A stretch of DNA of 64,000 bases from JAOPZW01 sp963806015 (GTDB lineage Bacteria; Actinomycetota; Thermoleophilia; Solirubrobacterales; Solirubrobacteraceae). Below are positions 25,554-34,222 of this stretch, piece after piece. Both the position numbers and the translations under genes were made by a program. The stretch spans positions 248,001 to 312,000 of the forward strand of contig CAWDWM010000001.1 in NCBI GenBank assembly GCA_963806015.1, read 5' to 3'. Numbering within the stretch: the first letter of the stretch is position 1; each line of letters starts with the position of its first letter. Below the pieces are notes generated by a model. The model was not told where the DNA came from and did no database searches. It worked only from the letters and a program-made list of their open reading frames with translations.

Positions 25554-26507
25554 ATGCTGTGGAGCCTGTGCTACGCCGGCATCCTGACCGCGTTCCTGGT
25601 CGGGTTAGTGCAACGGCGCCTGCTCATCGCCGACGCGCTGGCGCGCCTGAGCGACACCCTGAACAGCACGCTGGAAGTGACACAGCTGCGTGTTGGACTT
25701 GCCTCGGCGCTCGGCGACGACACGCTCGAGCTCCTCTTCTGGAACGACCGCCGACGCGGCTGGTTCTCCACCGACGGTCGGTGCACAGTGCCACCGAGCC
25801 GGCCCGGACGCACGATCGCCAAGATCGACGACGACGGATCGCGCTTCGCCCTGCTGCTCCTGGACCCGGCACTGGAGGCCGACGACGAGCTGCTGGACGC
25901 GGTGGGCGCCCACGCGCGAGACCTCCACGACGGAACCCAGCAGCGCCTGGTCGCCCTGCGGATCAAGGCCTCACTCGCCGAAGGGTTGCTGCGCGACGAT
26001 CCGGTGGCCGCCAGCGCCAAGGTCCACGAACTCGGGCGCGACCTCGAGCTCGCACTCGATGAGGTGCGTGCGCTGGCACGCGGCGTCTATCCGTCGCTTC
26101 TGGCCGATCGCGGTATCGAGGACGCGCTCCGCAACGCCGTGCGAGGGTCACCACTGGTCGCCACGATCTCCGCCCACGGTGTGGCCCGGTACCCCGCCGA
26201 GGTCGAGCGCGCCGTCAACTTCACCTGTCTCGAGGCGCTGCAGAACACGATCAAACATGCCCGCGGCGCGACTCGCCTAGCGATCGCCCTACGAGGCAAC
26301 GGTACGCTGGACTTCGAGGTCCATGACGATGGCTGCGGCTTCATGCCGACCCCACTTCACGACAGCGGAGGCCTCAGCAACATGCGAGACCGCGTCGAGG
26401 CGGTCGGGGGACAGCTAACGGTCGACTCCACACCCGGCGCGGGGACACGCATCCTCGGCACGATCCCGGTCGCGGCGCCGGCCGCTCCAGCGCCGCCGAC
26501 GCCGTGA
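25554..26507 (+). CDS. NarL-type sensor histidine kinase, shortened
   Basis: The 317-aa protein keeps the HisKA_3 phosphoacceptor (DLHDGTQQRLVALRIKASL) and an HATPase domain (EALQNTIKHARG, DDGCGF, GGLSNMRDRVEAVGGQL). The N-terminus starts within a membrane/linker segment. The coiled-coil normally before the His is almost absent: LLDAVGAHARDLHDG joins directly. Both a 5' truncation and an internal deletion are likely. It lies head-to-head with the truncated PAS-LuxR gene, so function is doubtful. Confidence 0.7.
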   Translation: MLWSLCYAGILTAFLVGLVQRRLLIADALARLSDTLNSTLEVTQLRVGLASALGDDTLELLFWNDRRRGWFSTDGRCTVPPSRPGRTIAKIDDDGSRFALLLLDPALEADDELLDAVGAHARDLHDGTQQRLVALRIKASLAEGLLRDDPVAASAKVHELGRDLELALDEVRALARGVYPSLLADRGIEDALRNAVRGSPLVATISAHGVARYPAEVERAVNFTCLEALQNTIKHARGATRLAIALRGNGTLDFEVHDDGCGFMPTPLHDSGGLSNMRDRVEAVGGQLTVDSTPGAGTRILGTIPVAAPAAPAPPTP

Positions 26508-26806
26508 CCGCAGCAGCGACGTCGGGCTTTGATCGTCCGGTTCGGGCGATGCGGCCCCCGGGCGTCCGCGCCGCGAGAGCGGTGGACGAGTGGCAATCGA
26601 CCTGCCCGGCGGTCAGCCGTCGGCATTCGTCCACCCGCGTCGGCCCCTCGGCCGCAGGCGCGTCAGCGCGTGTCGCACTCCGCCGCCACGGACCGGCGAC
26701 CCGCGGGATCGCGCCTTCGGATTGCGGCGCCTGCCGCGCCGCGCAGCGGGCTGTGATCGCCGACGACCAGTGCTTTGGGACGTGCGTCCGGTTCCTGCCG
26801 GCCTCG

Positions 26807-27661
26807 TTACTCCGTCGCGAGTCCGGCGGCCGCTTCGATGGGTCCGCCTTCGAGCAGGTGGGCTCCGGTCAGTTGCGCGAGCCGGGTGTCGGCGCCGGCG
26901 CCGGCGAGGTGGACGGGCAGCTTCTTTGCGAGTCGTGCGATCTCGGGTGAGACCGCCGCGATGGCGTCGCGTGTGAGCGCGGAGAGGACGACCGCGTGGG
27001 GGGTGAGTTGCTGCGCGGCGGCGGCGAGAGTTTGGATGGGGGTGTTCGGGCCGAGGAAGGTGATGCGCCAGCCGCGATCGCGAAGGGCAAGTCCGAATAC
27101 GACCAGACCGATGTCGTGTTGCTCTCCGGGTGGGCAGGCGAGGACGGCACGGGGGCCGATCCCGCGATCCCAGCCTCGGGCGAGGCTGAGCAGGCGCGCG
27201 CGCAGCAGGCCGGTGGCGAAGTGTTCTTGGGCCACCGACGCGTCGCCCTCGCGCCAGCGCTCGCCGAGCACTCGCAGGTAGGGAAGGATCGCGGTGCGGG
27301 CGATGGTCTCGACGCTGAAGGCGGCGATGAGCTGATCGAAGGCGGCTTGGGCTCGCGCGTCGTCGAAGGCGTCGAGCGCGGACCACAGCTCGGCGGCGAG
27401 GTCCGAGGGGTCGCGGGGCGGCGTCCGAGGGCCGGCGCCATCGATCGCCAGTTGCGCCGCCTCGGCGGCGGAGAGTCCCCGCGCCAGGTGCGCCGTCATG
27501 GCGGCCACCCGCGCCTCGTCCTGGGCGGAGTAGAGGCGGTAGCCGCTGTCGGTGCGTGTGGGGCTGACGAGCCCATAGCGCCGCTCCCAGGCCCTCAGGA
27601 GCTCCGCGCTGACGCCCGATCTGCGAGCGAGCTCCCCGATCCGCAGTTGAGCCTCCGGCAC
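26807..27661 (-). CDS. CarH/LitR-type MerR regulator with B12-binding photoreceptor domain
   Basis: The 284-aa protein has an N-terminal MerR domain (LRIGELARRSGVSAELLRAW, ERRYGLVSPTRTDSGYRLYS). A four-helix cobalamin cap holds Trp136-x9-Glu146-His147, the Wx9EH signature of CarH photoreceptors. The B12 domain has E180-x-His182-x2-G185, whose His is the lower axial ligand, and GPNTP. CarH tetramers with adenosylcobalamin repress in the dark and fall apart in light. The GTG at 27661 is chosen; an ATG at 27736 would run translation through the divergent promoter. It is divergent from the fasciclin gene with a matched inverted repeat between. The 299 bases downstream (26508-26806) hold no gene. 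Confidence 0.88.
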   Translation of the reverse strand: MPEAQLRIGELARRSGVSAELLRAWERRYGLVSPTRTDSGYRLYSAQDEARVAAMTAHLARGLSAAEAAQLAIDGAGPRTPPRDPSDLAAELWSALDAFDDARAQAAFDQLIAAFSVETIARTAILPYLRVLGERWREGDASVAQEHFATGLLRARLLSLARGWDRGIGPRAVLACPPGEQHDIGLVVFGLALRDRGWRITFLGPNTPIQTLAAAAQQLTPHAVVLSALTRDAIAAVSPEIARLAKKLPVHLAGAGADTRLAQLTGAHLLEGGPIEAAAGLATE

Positions 27662-27681
27662 GACCGCAACCCTAGCGCTTC

Positions 27682-27744
27682 TACAAGCTATGTACAAAGC
27701 ATTGACAGCGACGTGGGAGCTCGCTATCTTGTTCATAGCTTGTT
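27682..27744 (+). promoter_or_regulatory. fasciclin promoter flanked by inverted CarH-like operators
   Basis: TTGACA (27702-27707), a 17-base spacer and TATCTT (27725-27730) make a near-consensus housekeeping promoter. TACAAGCTATGTACAA (27682-27697) and TTGTTCATAGCTTGTT (27729-27744) are inverted copies matching at 14 of 16 positions and bracket it. The second overlaps the -10, so a regulator bound there would block transcription. The TGTACA element is like known CarH sites. Confidence 0.7.
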
Positions 27745-27787
27745 CAATGTTTGTTTAGTGCACTGTTCCCCTTCCGAAAGGAATTTC

Positions 27788-28315
27788 ATGGGCATCACGC
27801 TCAAACTTCCCCGCATCACCGCTGCGCTCGCGCTGGGGCTTGTCGCCCTGGTGTTTGCCGCCCTCGCGGTGCCCGCAGCGCCGGCCTCGCAGCCTTCGCC
27901 CGCTGCCAGCAAGAACATCGTTCAGGTCGCCGCCGGCAACCCGCAGTTCTCAACGCTCACCAGCCTCATCAAGAAGGCGGGTCTGGTCTCCGCCCTGTCG
28001 GGCAAGAGCAAGCTGACCGTGTTCGCGCCGACCAACGCAGCGTTCGCCAAGCTTCCCAAGGCCACGCTGAAGAAGGTCCAGAGCGACAAGAAGCTGCTGA
28101 CCTCGATCCTGACCTACCACGTCGTCAAGGGTGCCGTCCCGGCCAGCAAGGTCGTCAAGCTCAACGGCAAGTCGGTCAAGACCCTCAACGGCAAGAGCGT
28201 GAAGATCGCCGTCAAGAGCGGCAAGGTCTATGTCAACAAGGCCCAGGTCACCAAGGCCGATGTCAAGGCCTCCAACGGCGTCATCCACGTCATCAACCAG
28301 GTCCTGATCCCGTAG
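27788..28315 (+). CDS. secreted fasciclin (FAS1) domain protein
   Basis: The 175-aa protein has a signal peptide (basic start, long hydrophobic stretch to VPAAPAS) and one complete FAS1 domain: FSTLTSLIKKAGLVSALSG, the H1 motif KLTVFAPTNAAFAKLP, the YHVVKGA element, and the H2 end NGVIHVINQVLIP. FAS1 domains mediate adhesion. It is very lysine-rich between H1 and H2. GAAAGGA precedes the ATG. It is controlled from a promoter bracketed by sites for the adjacent CarH-like regulator; fasciclin genes near LitR/CarH regulators are, as I recall, found elsewhere too. Confidence 0.9.
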   Translation: MGITLKLPRITAALALGLVALVFAALAVPAAPASQPSPAASKNIVQVAAGNPQFSTLTSLIKKAGLVSALSGKSKLTVFAPTNAAFAKLPKATLKKVQSDKKLLTSILTYHVVKGAVPASKVVKLNGKSVKTLNGKSVKIAVKSGKVYVNKAQVTKADVKASNGVIHVINQVLIP

Positions 28316-28673
28316 CACACCCCCGGCTCCTCGCCGGTCCACCGATCGGCGCTCCCGGTACGGCGTCTGCCCGACGCCGTACCGGGTCGCACGCGAATCA
28401 CACCAGTGGTCCCCCCGAAGGAGTCCTGCGCGGGGCCGGAGAGGGATTAGAGATGGCCTACCACCCGCTACTAGTTGCCCGCGTCGTGCCCGGTACCGGG
28501 CCGGCCTGCGGGGTGGCTGCGGTGGACTCCCGACTCCTTGGAGGCTGCGCCGGCGCTGCGGGGGTGGCATGCTGGCCGGCCCGCGTGACCGCCCCCTCCA
28601 CCTGTCCGCAGCGGCGTATCCCCGGATGCGCCGGACGCCCGCAACGGCGGTCGCCCGGCCCAGGGCGGCGCTG
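28316..28673. other. gap of about 360 bases with a strong hairpin, no gene
   Basis: Apart from the hairpin listed separately, nothing here looks like a gene. The end may hold the promoter of the ABC transporter operon, but no convincing -35/-10 pair is seen. Confidence 0.5.
28354..28386 (+). terminator. hairpin after the fasciclin gene, probable terminator
   Basis: CCCGGTACGGCGTC and GACGCCGTACCGGG form a perfect 14-bp stem with a five-base loop, 39 bases after the stop. There is no T-run, as is common in high-GC actinobacteria. Confidence 0.6.
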
Positions 28674-29798
28674 ATGTTCCTCGCCCTGCGAGAGATGCGA
28701 CGCGCTCGGACGCGCTTCTTGTTGTTGATCGCCGCGATCGGGCTGCTGGTGTTCCTGATCCTCACCCAGCAGGCGATCCAGAACGGCCTCATCACCGCGT
28801 TCGTCGGTGCCATCGAACGTCAGTCCGCCCCGGTGCTGGTCTTCAGCGTCGACAGCCAGCGCACATTGCAGGGCAGCGTCATCGCGCCGGCGCTCGAGCG
28901 ACAGATCCGCGCCGTCCCGGGCATCGCGGAGGCCGGGCGGATCGGCCAGAGCACCTTCACCGTGCGGGTCAACGACAAGACCGGCGATTCGGACTCGGCG
29001 GTGATCGGCTACGAGCGGGCCGACCTCGGTGCGCCGGACACGCTCAGCGCAGGGCGTCTGCCGCGCGCACGCGGCGAGGCGGTCGGCAGCAGCCCCGACT
29101 ACGCGCTCGGCGACCGTGTCCGGGCGATCGGCGCGGGCGGCACGCGCGGGCCGCCGCTGACCGTCGTCGGGCTAGCGGAGGACGCCCAGCTGCAGGTCAC
29201 TCCGACCCTGTTCGTGCGCTGGGCCGACTACGTCAGCACCGTGCGCGCTACGAACCCCGACGCGGGCGCCGTCCTCCCGAGCGCCCTGGGCGTCCGCCCG
29301 ATCCGAGGCCGCTCCGCGACCGCGCTCGCCGCGCGAATCAACGACGCCAGCGCGGACGCCGACGCGCTGACCCGCGCGCGCGCCGCGCAGAAGTCGCCGG
29401 GCGTGTCCCAGGTGCGCCAGTCCTTCCAGGTGATCTTCCTGCTCTACGGGCTCGTCGTCCCGCTGGTGACCGGGCTGTTCTTCCTCATCATCACCCTCCA
29501 GAAGTCGGCCGCCCTCACGCTCCTGCGCGCGATCGGAGCCCACTCCGGCCTGCTCGTGCGCTCGCTGATGGTGCAGGTCGTGCTCGTGGTGGCAGGCGGC
29601 CTTGCGGTCGGCGTCGCGCTCTACGCGCCGCTCTCGCAACTGCGCCTCGGGGACATCGCGCTGCGCTTCGACGTCTCCGCGGTCGCGTTCTGGGCCGTGC
29701 TGCTGCTCGTGCTCGGCGCGCTGAGCGCGATCGTGGCCGCCCGGCGGGTCCTGGCGATCGACCCCATCGAGGCCACCATCGGCGGGGGCGGGCGATGA
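28674..29798 (+). CDS. ABC transporter permease, FtsX/MacB type (first)
   Basis: The 374-aa protein has one N-terminal membrane helix (FLLLIAAIGLLVFLILTQQA), a periplasmic-type domain of about 220 residues, and three C-terminal helices ending ARRVLAIDPIEATIGGG, the FtsX-fold signature. Such permeases pair with a MacB/LolD-type ATPase and move lipids, peptides or drugs rather than import solutes. Its stop overlaps the start of the next permease (ATGA). The ATG chosen gives MFLALREMRRAR; the frame is open further upstream. Confidence 0.85.
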   Translation: MFLALREMRRARTRFLLLIAAIGLLVFLILTQQAIQNGLITAFVGAIERQSAPVLVFSVDSQRTLQGSVIAPALERQIRAVPGIAEAGRIGQSTFTVRVNDKTGDSDSAVIGYERADLGAPDTLSAGRLPRARGEAVGSSPDYALGDRVRAIGAGGTRGPPLTVVGLAEDAQLQVTPTLFVRWADYVSTVRATNPDAGAVLPSALGVRPIRGRSATALAARINDASADADALTRARAAQKSPGVSQVRQSFQVIFLLYGLVVPLVTGLFFLIITLQKSAALTLLRAIGAHSGLLVRSLMVQVVLVVAGGLAVGVALYAPLSQLRLGDIALRFDVSAVAFWAVLLLVLGALSAIVAARRVLAIDPIEATIGGGGR

Positions 29799-30907
29799 GG
29801 CTCGCGTTGCGAGAGCTGCACCGGCGACCCGGCCGCTTCGGGGTCGCGGCCGCCATCCTCACGCTCATCGCCGTGCTGCTGATGTTCCTAGGCGGCCTGC
29901 TCGACGGCCTGACCGCCGGCAACACGGGCGCCGTGCGCGCCCAGCGCGCCGACCTGATCGTCTTCTCCTCGACGGCGCGCGACTCGCTGGTGCGCAGCCG
30001 CATCGACCCTGCGGTGCGCCGGAGCGTCACGGCGGTCGCGGGCGTGCGCCGCGTCGGCGGCCTCGGCAGCGTCCAGCTCGGCGGCCGCGTGCCCGGCCGC
30101 GGTGCGCGCGACCTTGTCCCGATCGTCTTGTTCGGCTACGAGCGGGCGCCGCGCAGCCTGCCGGCGACGCCGCCCCCGCGCGGCGAGGTGTACGCCGACG
30201 ACACGCTGCGATCCAAGGGCGTGCGGAAGGGCACCGTGATCCGCCTCGGCCCCGAGCGCACGGCGGTGCGAGTCGTCGGGTTCGTCAGCGACGCGCGGTA
30301 CTCCGGCCAGGCGACCGTGTGGGGCTCGCTGAACACGTGGCGCGCGGTCCTCAACGCCAACCGGCCCGCAGCGCGCGTGAGCGCCGGCGTCACCCAGGCG
30401 CTCGTGATCGACACCACCGGCAACCACAGCGCGGTTGCCGACGCGATCGACAGGGCCACCGGCAAGGCGACCAGCAGCCTCACCGTCGCCGAGGTGATCG
30501 ACGCACTGCCGGGCGTCTCGCAGCAGCGCAGCGTCTTCAACCAGATCATCGGCGTGACGGTCGTCATCGCGATCGTGGTCGTGGCCCTCTTCTTCGCCCT
30601 GATCACGGTCGAACGCACCGCGCTGTACGGCGTGCTCAAGGCGATCGGCGCGCGCTCGCGGACGCTGTTCGCCGGGGTCGTGCTGCAGGCCGTGGTCGTG
30701 ACGCTGATCGCCTCGGCCATCGGCGCGATCGCGGCAGTCGTGCTCGACGCCGCGATCCCGCCAGGCGCCATCCCGTTCGTCGCCACCCCCGCCCGGCTCC
30801 TGAGCAGCGTGGTCTACCTGCTCGTCGCAGCCATCGCCGGCTGTGCCTTCTCGCTGCGCCGCGTGCTGCGCATCGACCCCGCGACCGCGATCGGAGGCGC
30901 CCCGTGA
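29795..30907 (+). CDS. ABC transporter permease, FtsX/MacB type (second)
   Basis: The 370-aa paralogue of the preceding permease starts MRLALRELHRRPGRFGVAA. It has an N-terminal helix, a large extracytoplasmic domain, and the terminal three-helix block ending CAFSLRRVLRIDPATAIGG. It overlaps the upstream permease by four bases and the ATPase gene by four bases (GTGA), so a two-permease, one-ATPase exporter is made from one message. Confidence 0.87.
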   Translation: MRLALRELHRRPGRFGVAAAILTLIAVLLMFLGGLLDGLTAGNTGAVRAQRADLIVFSSTARDSLVRSRIDPAVRRSVTAVAGVRRVGGLGSVQLGGRVPGRGARDLVPIVLFGYERAPRSLPATPPPRGEVYADDTLRSKGVRKGTVIRLGPERTAVRVVGFVSDARYSGQATVWGSLNTWRAVLNANRPAARVSAGVTQALVIDTTGNHSAVADAIDRATGKATSSLTVAEVIDALPGVSQQRSVFNQIIGVTVVIAIVVVALFFALITVERTALYGVLKAIGARSRTLFAGVVLQAVVVTLIASAIGAIAAVVLDAAIPPGAIPFVATPARLLSSVVYLLVAAIAGCAFSLRRVLRIDPATAIGGAP

Positions 30908-31617
30908 CTGGCCCCGCCCGTGCGGCCATGGCGACCAACCGCGTCCCGGCGCTGCAGATGGAGGACGTGCGCAAGGTGTATCCCGTCGGCGACGAGGCTG
31001 TCGTGGCGCTCGACCACGTCGACCTAACGGTGGGCGCTGACGAGATCGTCGCGCTCGTCGGACCATCGGGCTCGGGGAAGACCACGCTGTGCTCCATCGC
31101 CGGCGGCATCCTGTCCCCCACCGCGGGGCGCGTCGTCGTCGGTGGCCGCGACATCTCCGGCTACTCGGCAGCGAAGCTGACCGACTTCCGCCGCGACACC
31201 GTGGGTTTCGTCTTTCAAACGGTGAACCTCGTGTCGTTCCTGACCGCGCGGGAGAACCTGCTCGTCGTCGACGAGATCGGGGCGCGCATCAAGGGCCCCG
31301 CCCGCGACCGCGCCGCCCAGCTGCTGGACGAGCTCGGCCTCGCCGACCGCGCCGACAACCTACCCGCACAGCTCTCGGGCGGCCAGAAACAGCGTGTCGC
31401 CATCGGCCGCGCGCTGATGAACGACCCCGCGCTCGTCCTCTTCGACGAGCCGACCTCCGCCCTCGACACCAAGCTCGGCGACCAGGTCGTCGGCCTCATC
31501 CGCCACGAGATGAAAACCCGCGGCACGGCGGCGATCATCGTCACCCACGACGAACGGATCACCCACCACGCCGACCGGACCGTGCACATCGTCGACGGTC
31601 AGATCGCGGGCGGGTAG
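30904..31617 (+). CDS. ABC transporter ATP-binding protein, MacB/LolD family
   Basis: The 237-aa protein has Walker A GPSGSGKTT at 53-61, Q-loop FVFQTVNLVSFLT, signature LSGGQKQRVAIGRAL, Walker B LVLFDEPTSALD, and H-loop VTHDE. The match with FtsX-like permeases just upstream defines a heteromeric efflux or lipoprotein-release type pump. GTG start overlaps the permease stop. No substrate clue is present. Confidence 0.93.
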   Translation: MTGPARAAMATNRVPALQMEDVRKVYPVGDEAVVALDHVDLTVGADEIVALVGPSGSGKTTLCSIAGGILSPTAGRVVVGGRDISGYSAAKLTDFRRDTVGFVFQTVNLVSFLTARENLLVVDEIGARIKGPARDRAAQLLDELGLADRADNLPAQLSGGQKQRVAIGRALMNDPALVLFDEPTSALDTKLGDQVVGLIRHEMKTRGTAAIIVTHDERITHHADRTVHIVDGQIAGG

Positions 31618-32212
31618 GGCCTCCGTCGCCGCGGCTCGCAGCGAAGCGACGGGTGACCCTGCACCAGCGCGTCGGCCGATCAGCCGCGGGCGGCTTCGCG
31701 TGTCGCGAGTACCGAGGCCGCCGCGGCAGAGAGCGCCGCCACGAACTCATGTCGCCGGCCGGCGAGCAGCCATCGTCGAGACGCCGCTCGGGCGCGAGCC
31801 CCCTTCCGCGATGGAGCTGAGCCGCGTCGAACGCTCGGCGTACCCCGAGGACTCGTCTTCCGCATCGATCACTTCCTCCGGGCAGGAGGCGATCATGAAC
31901 CTCCTCTACTTCCGCTTCACGAACTCCTTCCTGGGCCGATCGGGAACCGCAACTCATCGCAAGGGTCCAGATCACCTCGCCGAGAGCTCGGGCGTACAGG
32001 GCCGCGGCTCCGACGTCCCGGGGGTTAGGAGCCCTGCACAGCGAGAAGCTCGACGACTTCAAGGCCGAGGGGGTGATCGACGCCTACCTGGGCGGCCTCG
32101 CCGCTCGCAGCCGGCGAGCTGCTGACCGCCATCACTTCGGTCGCGTCGTTCTTTCGTCCAGCATCGACACCAGGGCCGACCTGCCCGCGAGCTCGTGCCC
32201 CTCAGCCGCTCA
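31618..32212. other. gap of about 595 bases containing only a G6PD remnant
   Basis: Besides the decayed glucose-6-phosphate dehydrogenase segment, a further piece (SEKLDDFKAEGVIDAYLGGL, about 32040-32100) reads like protein but is not identified. No intact gene. Confidence 0.45.
31855..32015 (+). pseudogene. remnant of glucose-6-phosphate dehydrogenase
   Basis: Fragments in three frames follow the order of a conserved G6PD block: VFRIDHFL, then QEAIMNLLYFRFTNSFL, then PIGNRN, then GVQGRGS. In intact Zwf these read as RIDHFLGKEAIMNLLYFR and on through EPIWNRN to GVxGRG. Only about 50 of some 480 codons remain, with at least three frameshifts. It is debris of a pentose-phosphate gene carried or captured by the element. 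Confidence 0.75.
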
Positions 32213-33043
32213 TCAGGCAACCCAGCGCCGGCGCGCCCACCAGATCGCGATACGCATGACGGACCGTTGGGACCTTGCGTTACGAGCCCAGATGGCCCAC
32301 GTCAGCGCGGTGGCGAAGACGATCCAGACCGCGTAGGGGACGAGCAGCAGCGATGCCAGCCGCGAGACGGGCCACGCCCGGACGACCAGCGCCACGGTGG
32401 TGCCCTCCAGAATCACGATCTCCACGCCGGCGGCGAGCGGGCTGCGCCCGCGGAAGAAGATCAGCGTCCACGCAAGGTTCAGCGCCAGGTTGGTCCCGAA
32501 CAAGACGAACACGGGGCGCTGGGCATCGCCGCCACGGCGGCGAACCACGAGCATCGACGCCGCGATCAGCGCGTAGTTCACCGTCCACACGGGCCCGAAG
32601 ACCGGTCCCGGCGGCTGCCACGGCGGCTTGCGCAGCCGGCGATACCACCGGCTCTCGAGCACCGGCGTGGTTGCCGCGGCGCCGATCCCGGCGGTGGCCC
32701 CGACGGCCCCGACGATCAGCGCGACGTCACGCGCGGTCAGGCCCAGAACGGGTGGCTCGGGCGCCGGCATGCCCCGCCAGGACTCCTCGGCCTCCGCCTC
32801 CATCCTCGCCAAGCGCGTGTAGTAGTCGGGGAACTCGTTGAGATGCGCCAGGGCGATCTTGCCCGTGACGACCGGGTCAGAGGCGGTCACGTCGGTCGCC
32901 GGCTCCCGGTCGCCGTGCTCGAGCTCGACCTCCATGCCGGCCCGGAACTGCTCGACGCTGAAGCGCGCGGTGCCCCAGTCGATGCCGATGGCCTCGCCGA
33001 CCTCGCGAGCCTGCTCGGCGGTGAAGTGCCGCGCTGAACGCAT
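32213..33043 (-). CDS. DUF5661-TspO/MBR fusion membrane protein
   Basis: The 276-aa protein has two parts. Residues 1-80 match DUF5661: FTAEQAREVGEAIGIDW, FRAGMEVELEHG and GKIALAHLNEFPDYYTRL. From about 105 onward five membrane helices carry the TspO signature: WYRRLRKPPWQPPG, PVWTVNYALIA, NLALNLAWTLIFF, and a Trp-rich last helix. TspO proteins bind porphyrins and other tetrapyrroles and respond to light and oxygen stress. TspO alone is about 160 aa, so the N-terminal soluble domain is an addition. It lies close to a heliorhodopsin gene on the same strand. Confidence 0.88.
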   Translation of the reverse strand: MRSARHFTAEQAREVGEAIGIDWGTARFSVEQFRAGMEVELEHGDREPATDVTASDPVVTGKIALAHLNEFPDYYTRLARMEAEAEESWRGMPAPEPPVLGLTARDVALIVGAVGATAGIGAAATTPVLESRWYRRLRKPPWQPPGPVFGPVWTVNYALIAASMLVVRRRGGDAQRPVFVLFGTNLALNLAWTLIFFRGRSPLAAGVEIVILEGTTVALVVRAWPVSRLASLLLVPYAVWIVFATALTWAIWARNARSQRSVMRIAIWWARRRWVA

Positions 33044-33119
33044 GACGCCATCATCGCGGCTCGCCGACCGAGGCGCGTCAGGGTCCTCCCCGGACCTTGG
33101 CGCGACATCCCTCCGGCCG

Positions 33120-33430
33120 ATGGCAGCCCCCCGCGCTCCACGACGCTCGTCGAGCGCTACGACCCCCAGGTCTTCGCCCCCGTGCGTCGCACCGCCCGCG
33201 TCCGCCTCGCGGTGGCCGGAGGGGAGGCGTTCCACGCGATCCTCGAGCACGACACCGCGCGGCTCGAGCCGTTGGCCGACGGCGCCGACCCGCTGCTCAC
33301 CGCCGACCCGAGAACATGGCCGCCATCGCGAGGGACCTTCGCCGGCGGGATGACGGCCTTTGGGTTGGGACGGCTGTTGGTCCGCCGCGACCTGCACCTG
33401 GGCGTCGGGTCCTTTGCCGCGACCCGCGCC
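33120..33430 (+). pseudogene. remnant of an SCP2-like / alpha-beta-hydrolase fusion protein
   Basis: A plus-strand frame reads TLVERYDPQVFAPVRRTARV, then EAFHAILEHDTARLEPLADG and DPLLTADPRTW. It shifts frame and resumes as GGMTAFGLGRLLVRRDLHLG. This resembles a sterol-carrier-like domain sometimes fused ahead of an alpha/beta hydrolase. The hydrolase part is absent and there is a frameshift at about 33310-33340, so it is dead. The rest of the gap 33044-33436 is empty. Confidence 0.45.
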
Positions 33431-33436
33431 GCATCA

Positions 33437-34222
33437 TCAGCCGCCGGCGAGCGCGCCGGCATAGACCTGCCAGGCCAGCGCGCTCTTGGCGACGAGGCTG
33501 AGGATCAGGTAGATCCGCTCGGCGAACGCCGGGTCCACCCAGCGGCCACGCCGGCGGTACTGCAGCCACATGTTCACCGCGAAGGTGTTGAAGAGCAGGA
33601 ACAGCGTGATGAAGATCGCAACGACGAAGCCGGGGACGCCGTTGCCGTCGGTGGCGGAGACGATGAGCTGGGCGGCGATCGCGATCCACGGCACCGCGCC
33701 GATGACGCACCCGTAGATGAAGGGCCGCCAGTCGACCTCGTCGCGGTCGGCGTTCATCTGCTCCTGGACGAGCCCGAGGAGGATCATCGCCGCGTTCGCC
33801 CCGAACAGGGCGATCAGGGCGACGAGCTCGCTGACCCCGGCGAGCATCGCGATGAGCACGACCATGAGCGACGCGCTGATCGAGTACTCCCACCAGCGCG
33901 CCGGATTGATCCCGCGCGCAACGTTCGCCTCGTACCAGCGGCGCGGCCGCCCGCCGCTCAGCGTGAGGTGGTCGACCGCGGCGAGCAACAGGAACGCCGC
34001 GACCAGCCAGTCGATCCGCACGCTGCCGAGGCTCGCAGAGCCATAGTCGCCGGCGCCGGGCGGGCCGATCAGAAACGACGCCGTAATGGGGAGCGAGGCG
34101 GCGGTCGCGATCGCGAGCACGACGACCGCCTGCAGCGCGTGCACCGAGCCGACGATGACGTTCAGACGGTGCAGCCGGGAGGCCGCCGCGGCGTCGAGCT
34201 GGGCTGGCGCGGTGTCGGGCAT
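33437..34222 (-). CDS. heliorhodopsin
   Basis: The 261-aa protein has seven membrane helices. Helix 7 carries Ser242-x-x-x-Lys246 (SLVAKSALAWQVYAG), the Schiff-base lysine in the SxxxK context of heliorhodopsins. Helix 3 carries RWWEYSISASLM with Glu112, the counter-ion position (Glu107 in HeR 48C12). Heliorhodopsins bind retinal, face the opposite way to type 1 rhodopsins, and act as sensors or enzyme partners rather than pumps. Length is normal. Divergent from an SDR gene; a TspO fusion gene lies 393 bases downstream. No retinal-making gene is in the window. Confidence 0.92.
   Translation of the reverse strand: MPDTAPAQLDAAAASRLHRLNVIVGSVHALQAVVVLAIATAASLPITASFLIGPPGAGDYGSASLGSVRIDWLVAAFLLLAAVDHLTLSGGRPRRWYEANVARGINPARWWEYSISASLMVVLIAMLAGVSELVALIALFGANAAMILLGLVQEQMNADRDEVDWRPFIYGCVIGAVPWIAIAAQLIVSATDGNGVPGFVVAIFITLFLLFNTFAVNMWLQYRRRGRWVDPAFAERIYLILSLVAKSALAWQVYAGALAGG

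Noticed and set aside
26613..27386. 257-codon Arg-rich minus-strand frame near the CarH-like gene
   Set aside because: It overlaps the B12-binding regulator in another frame and is about one third Arg; not a plausible protein.
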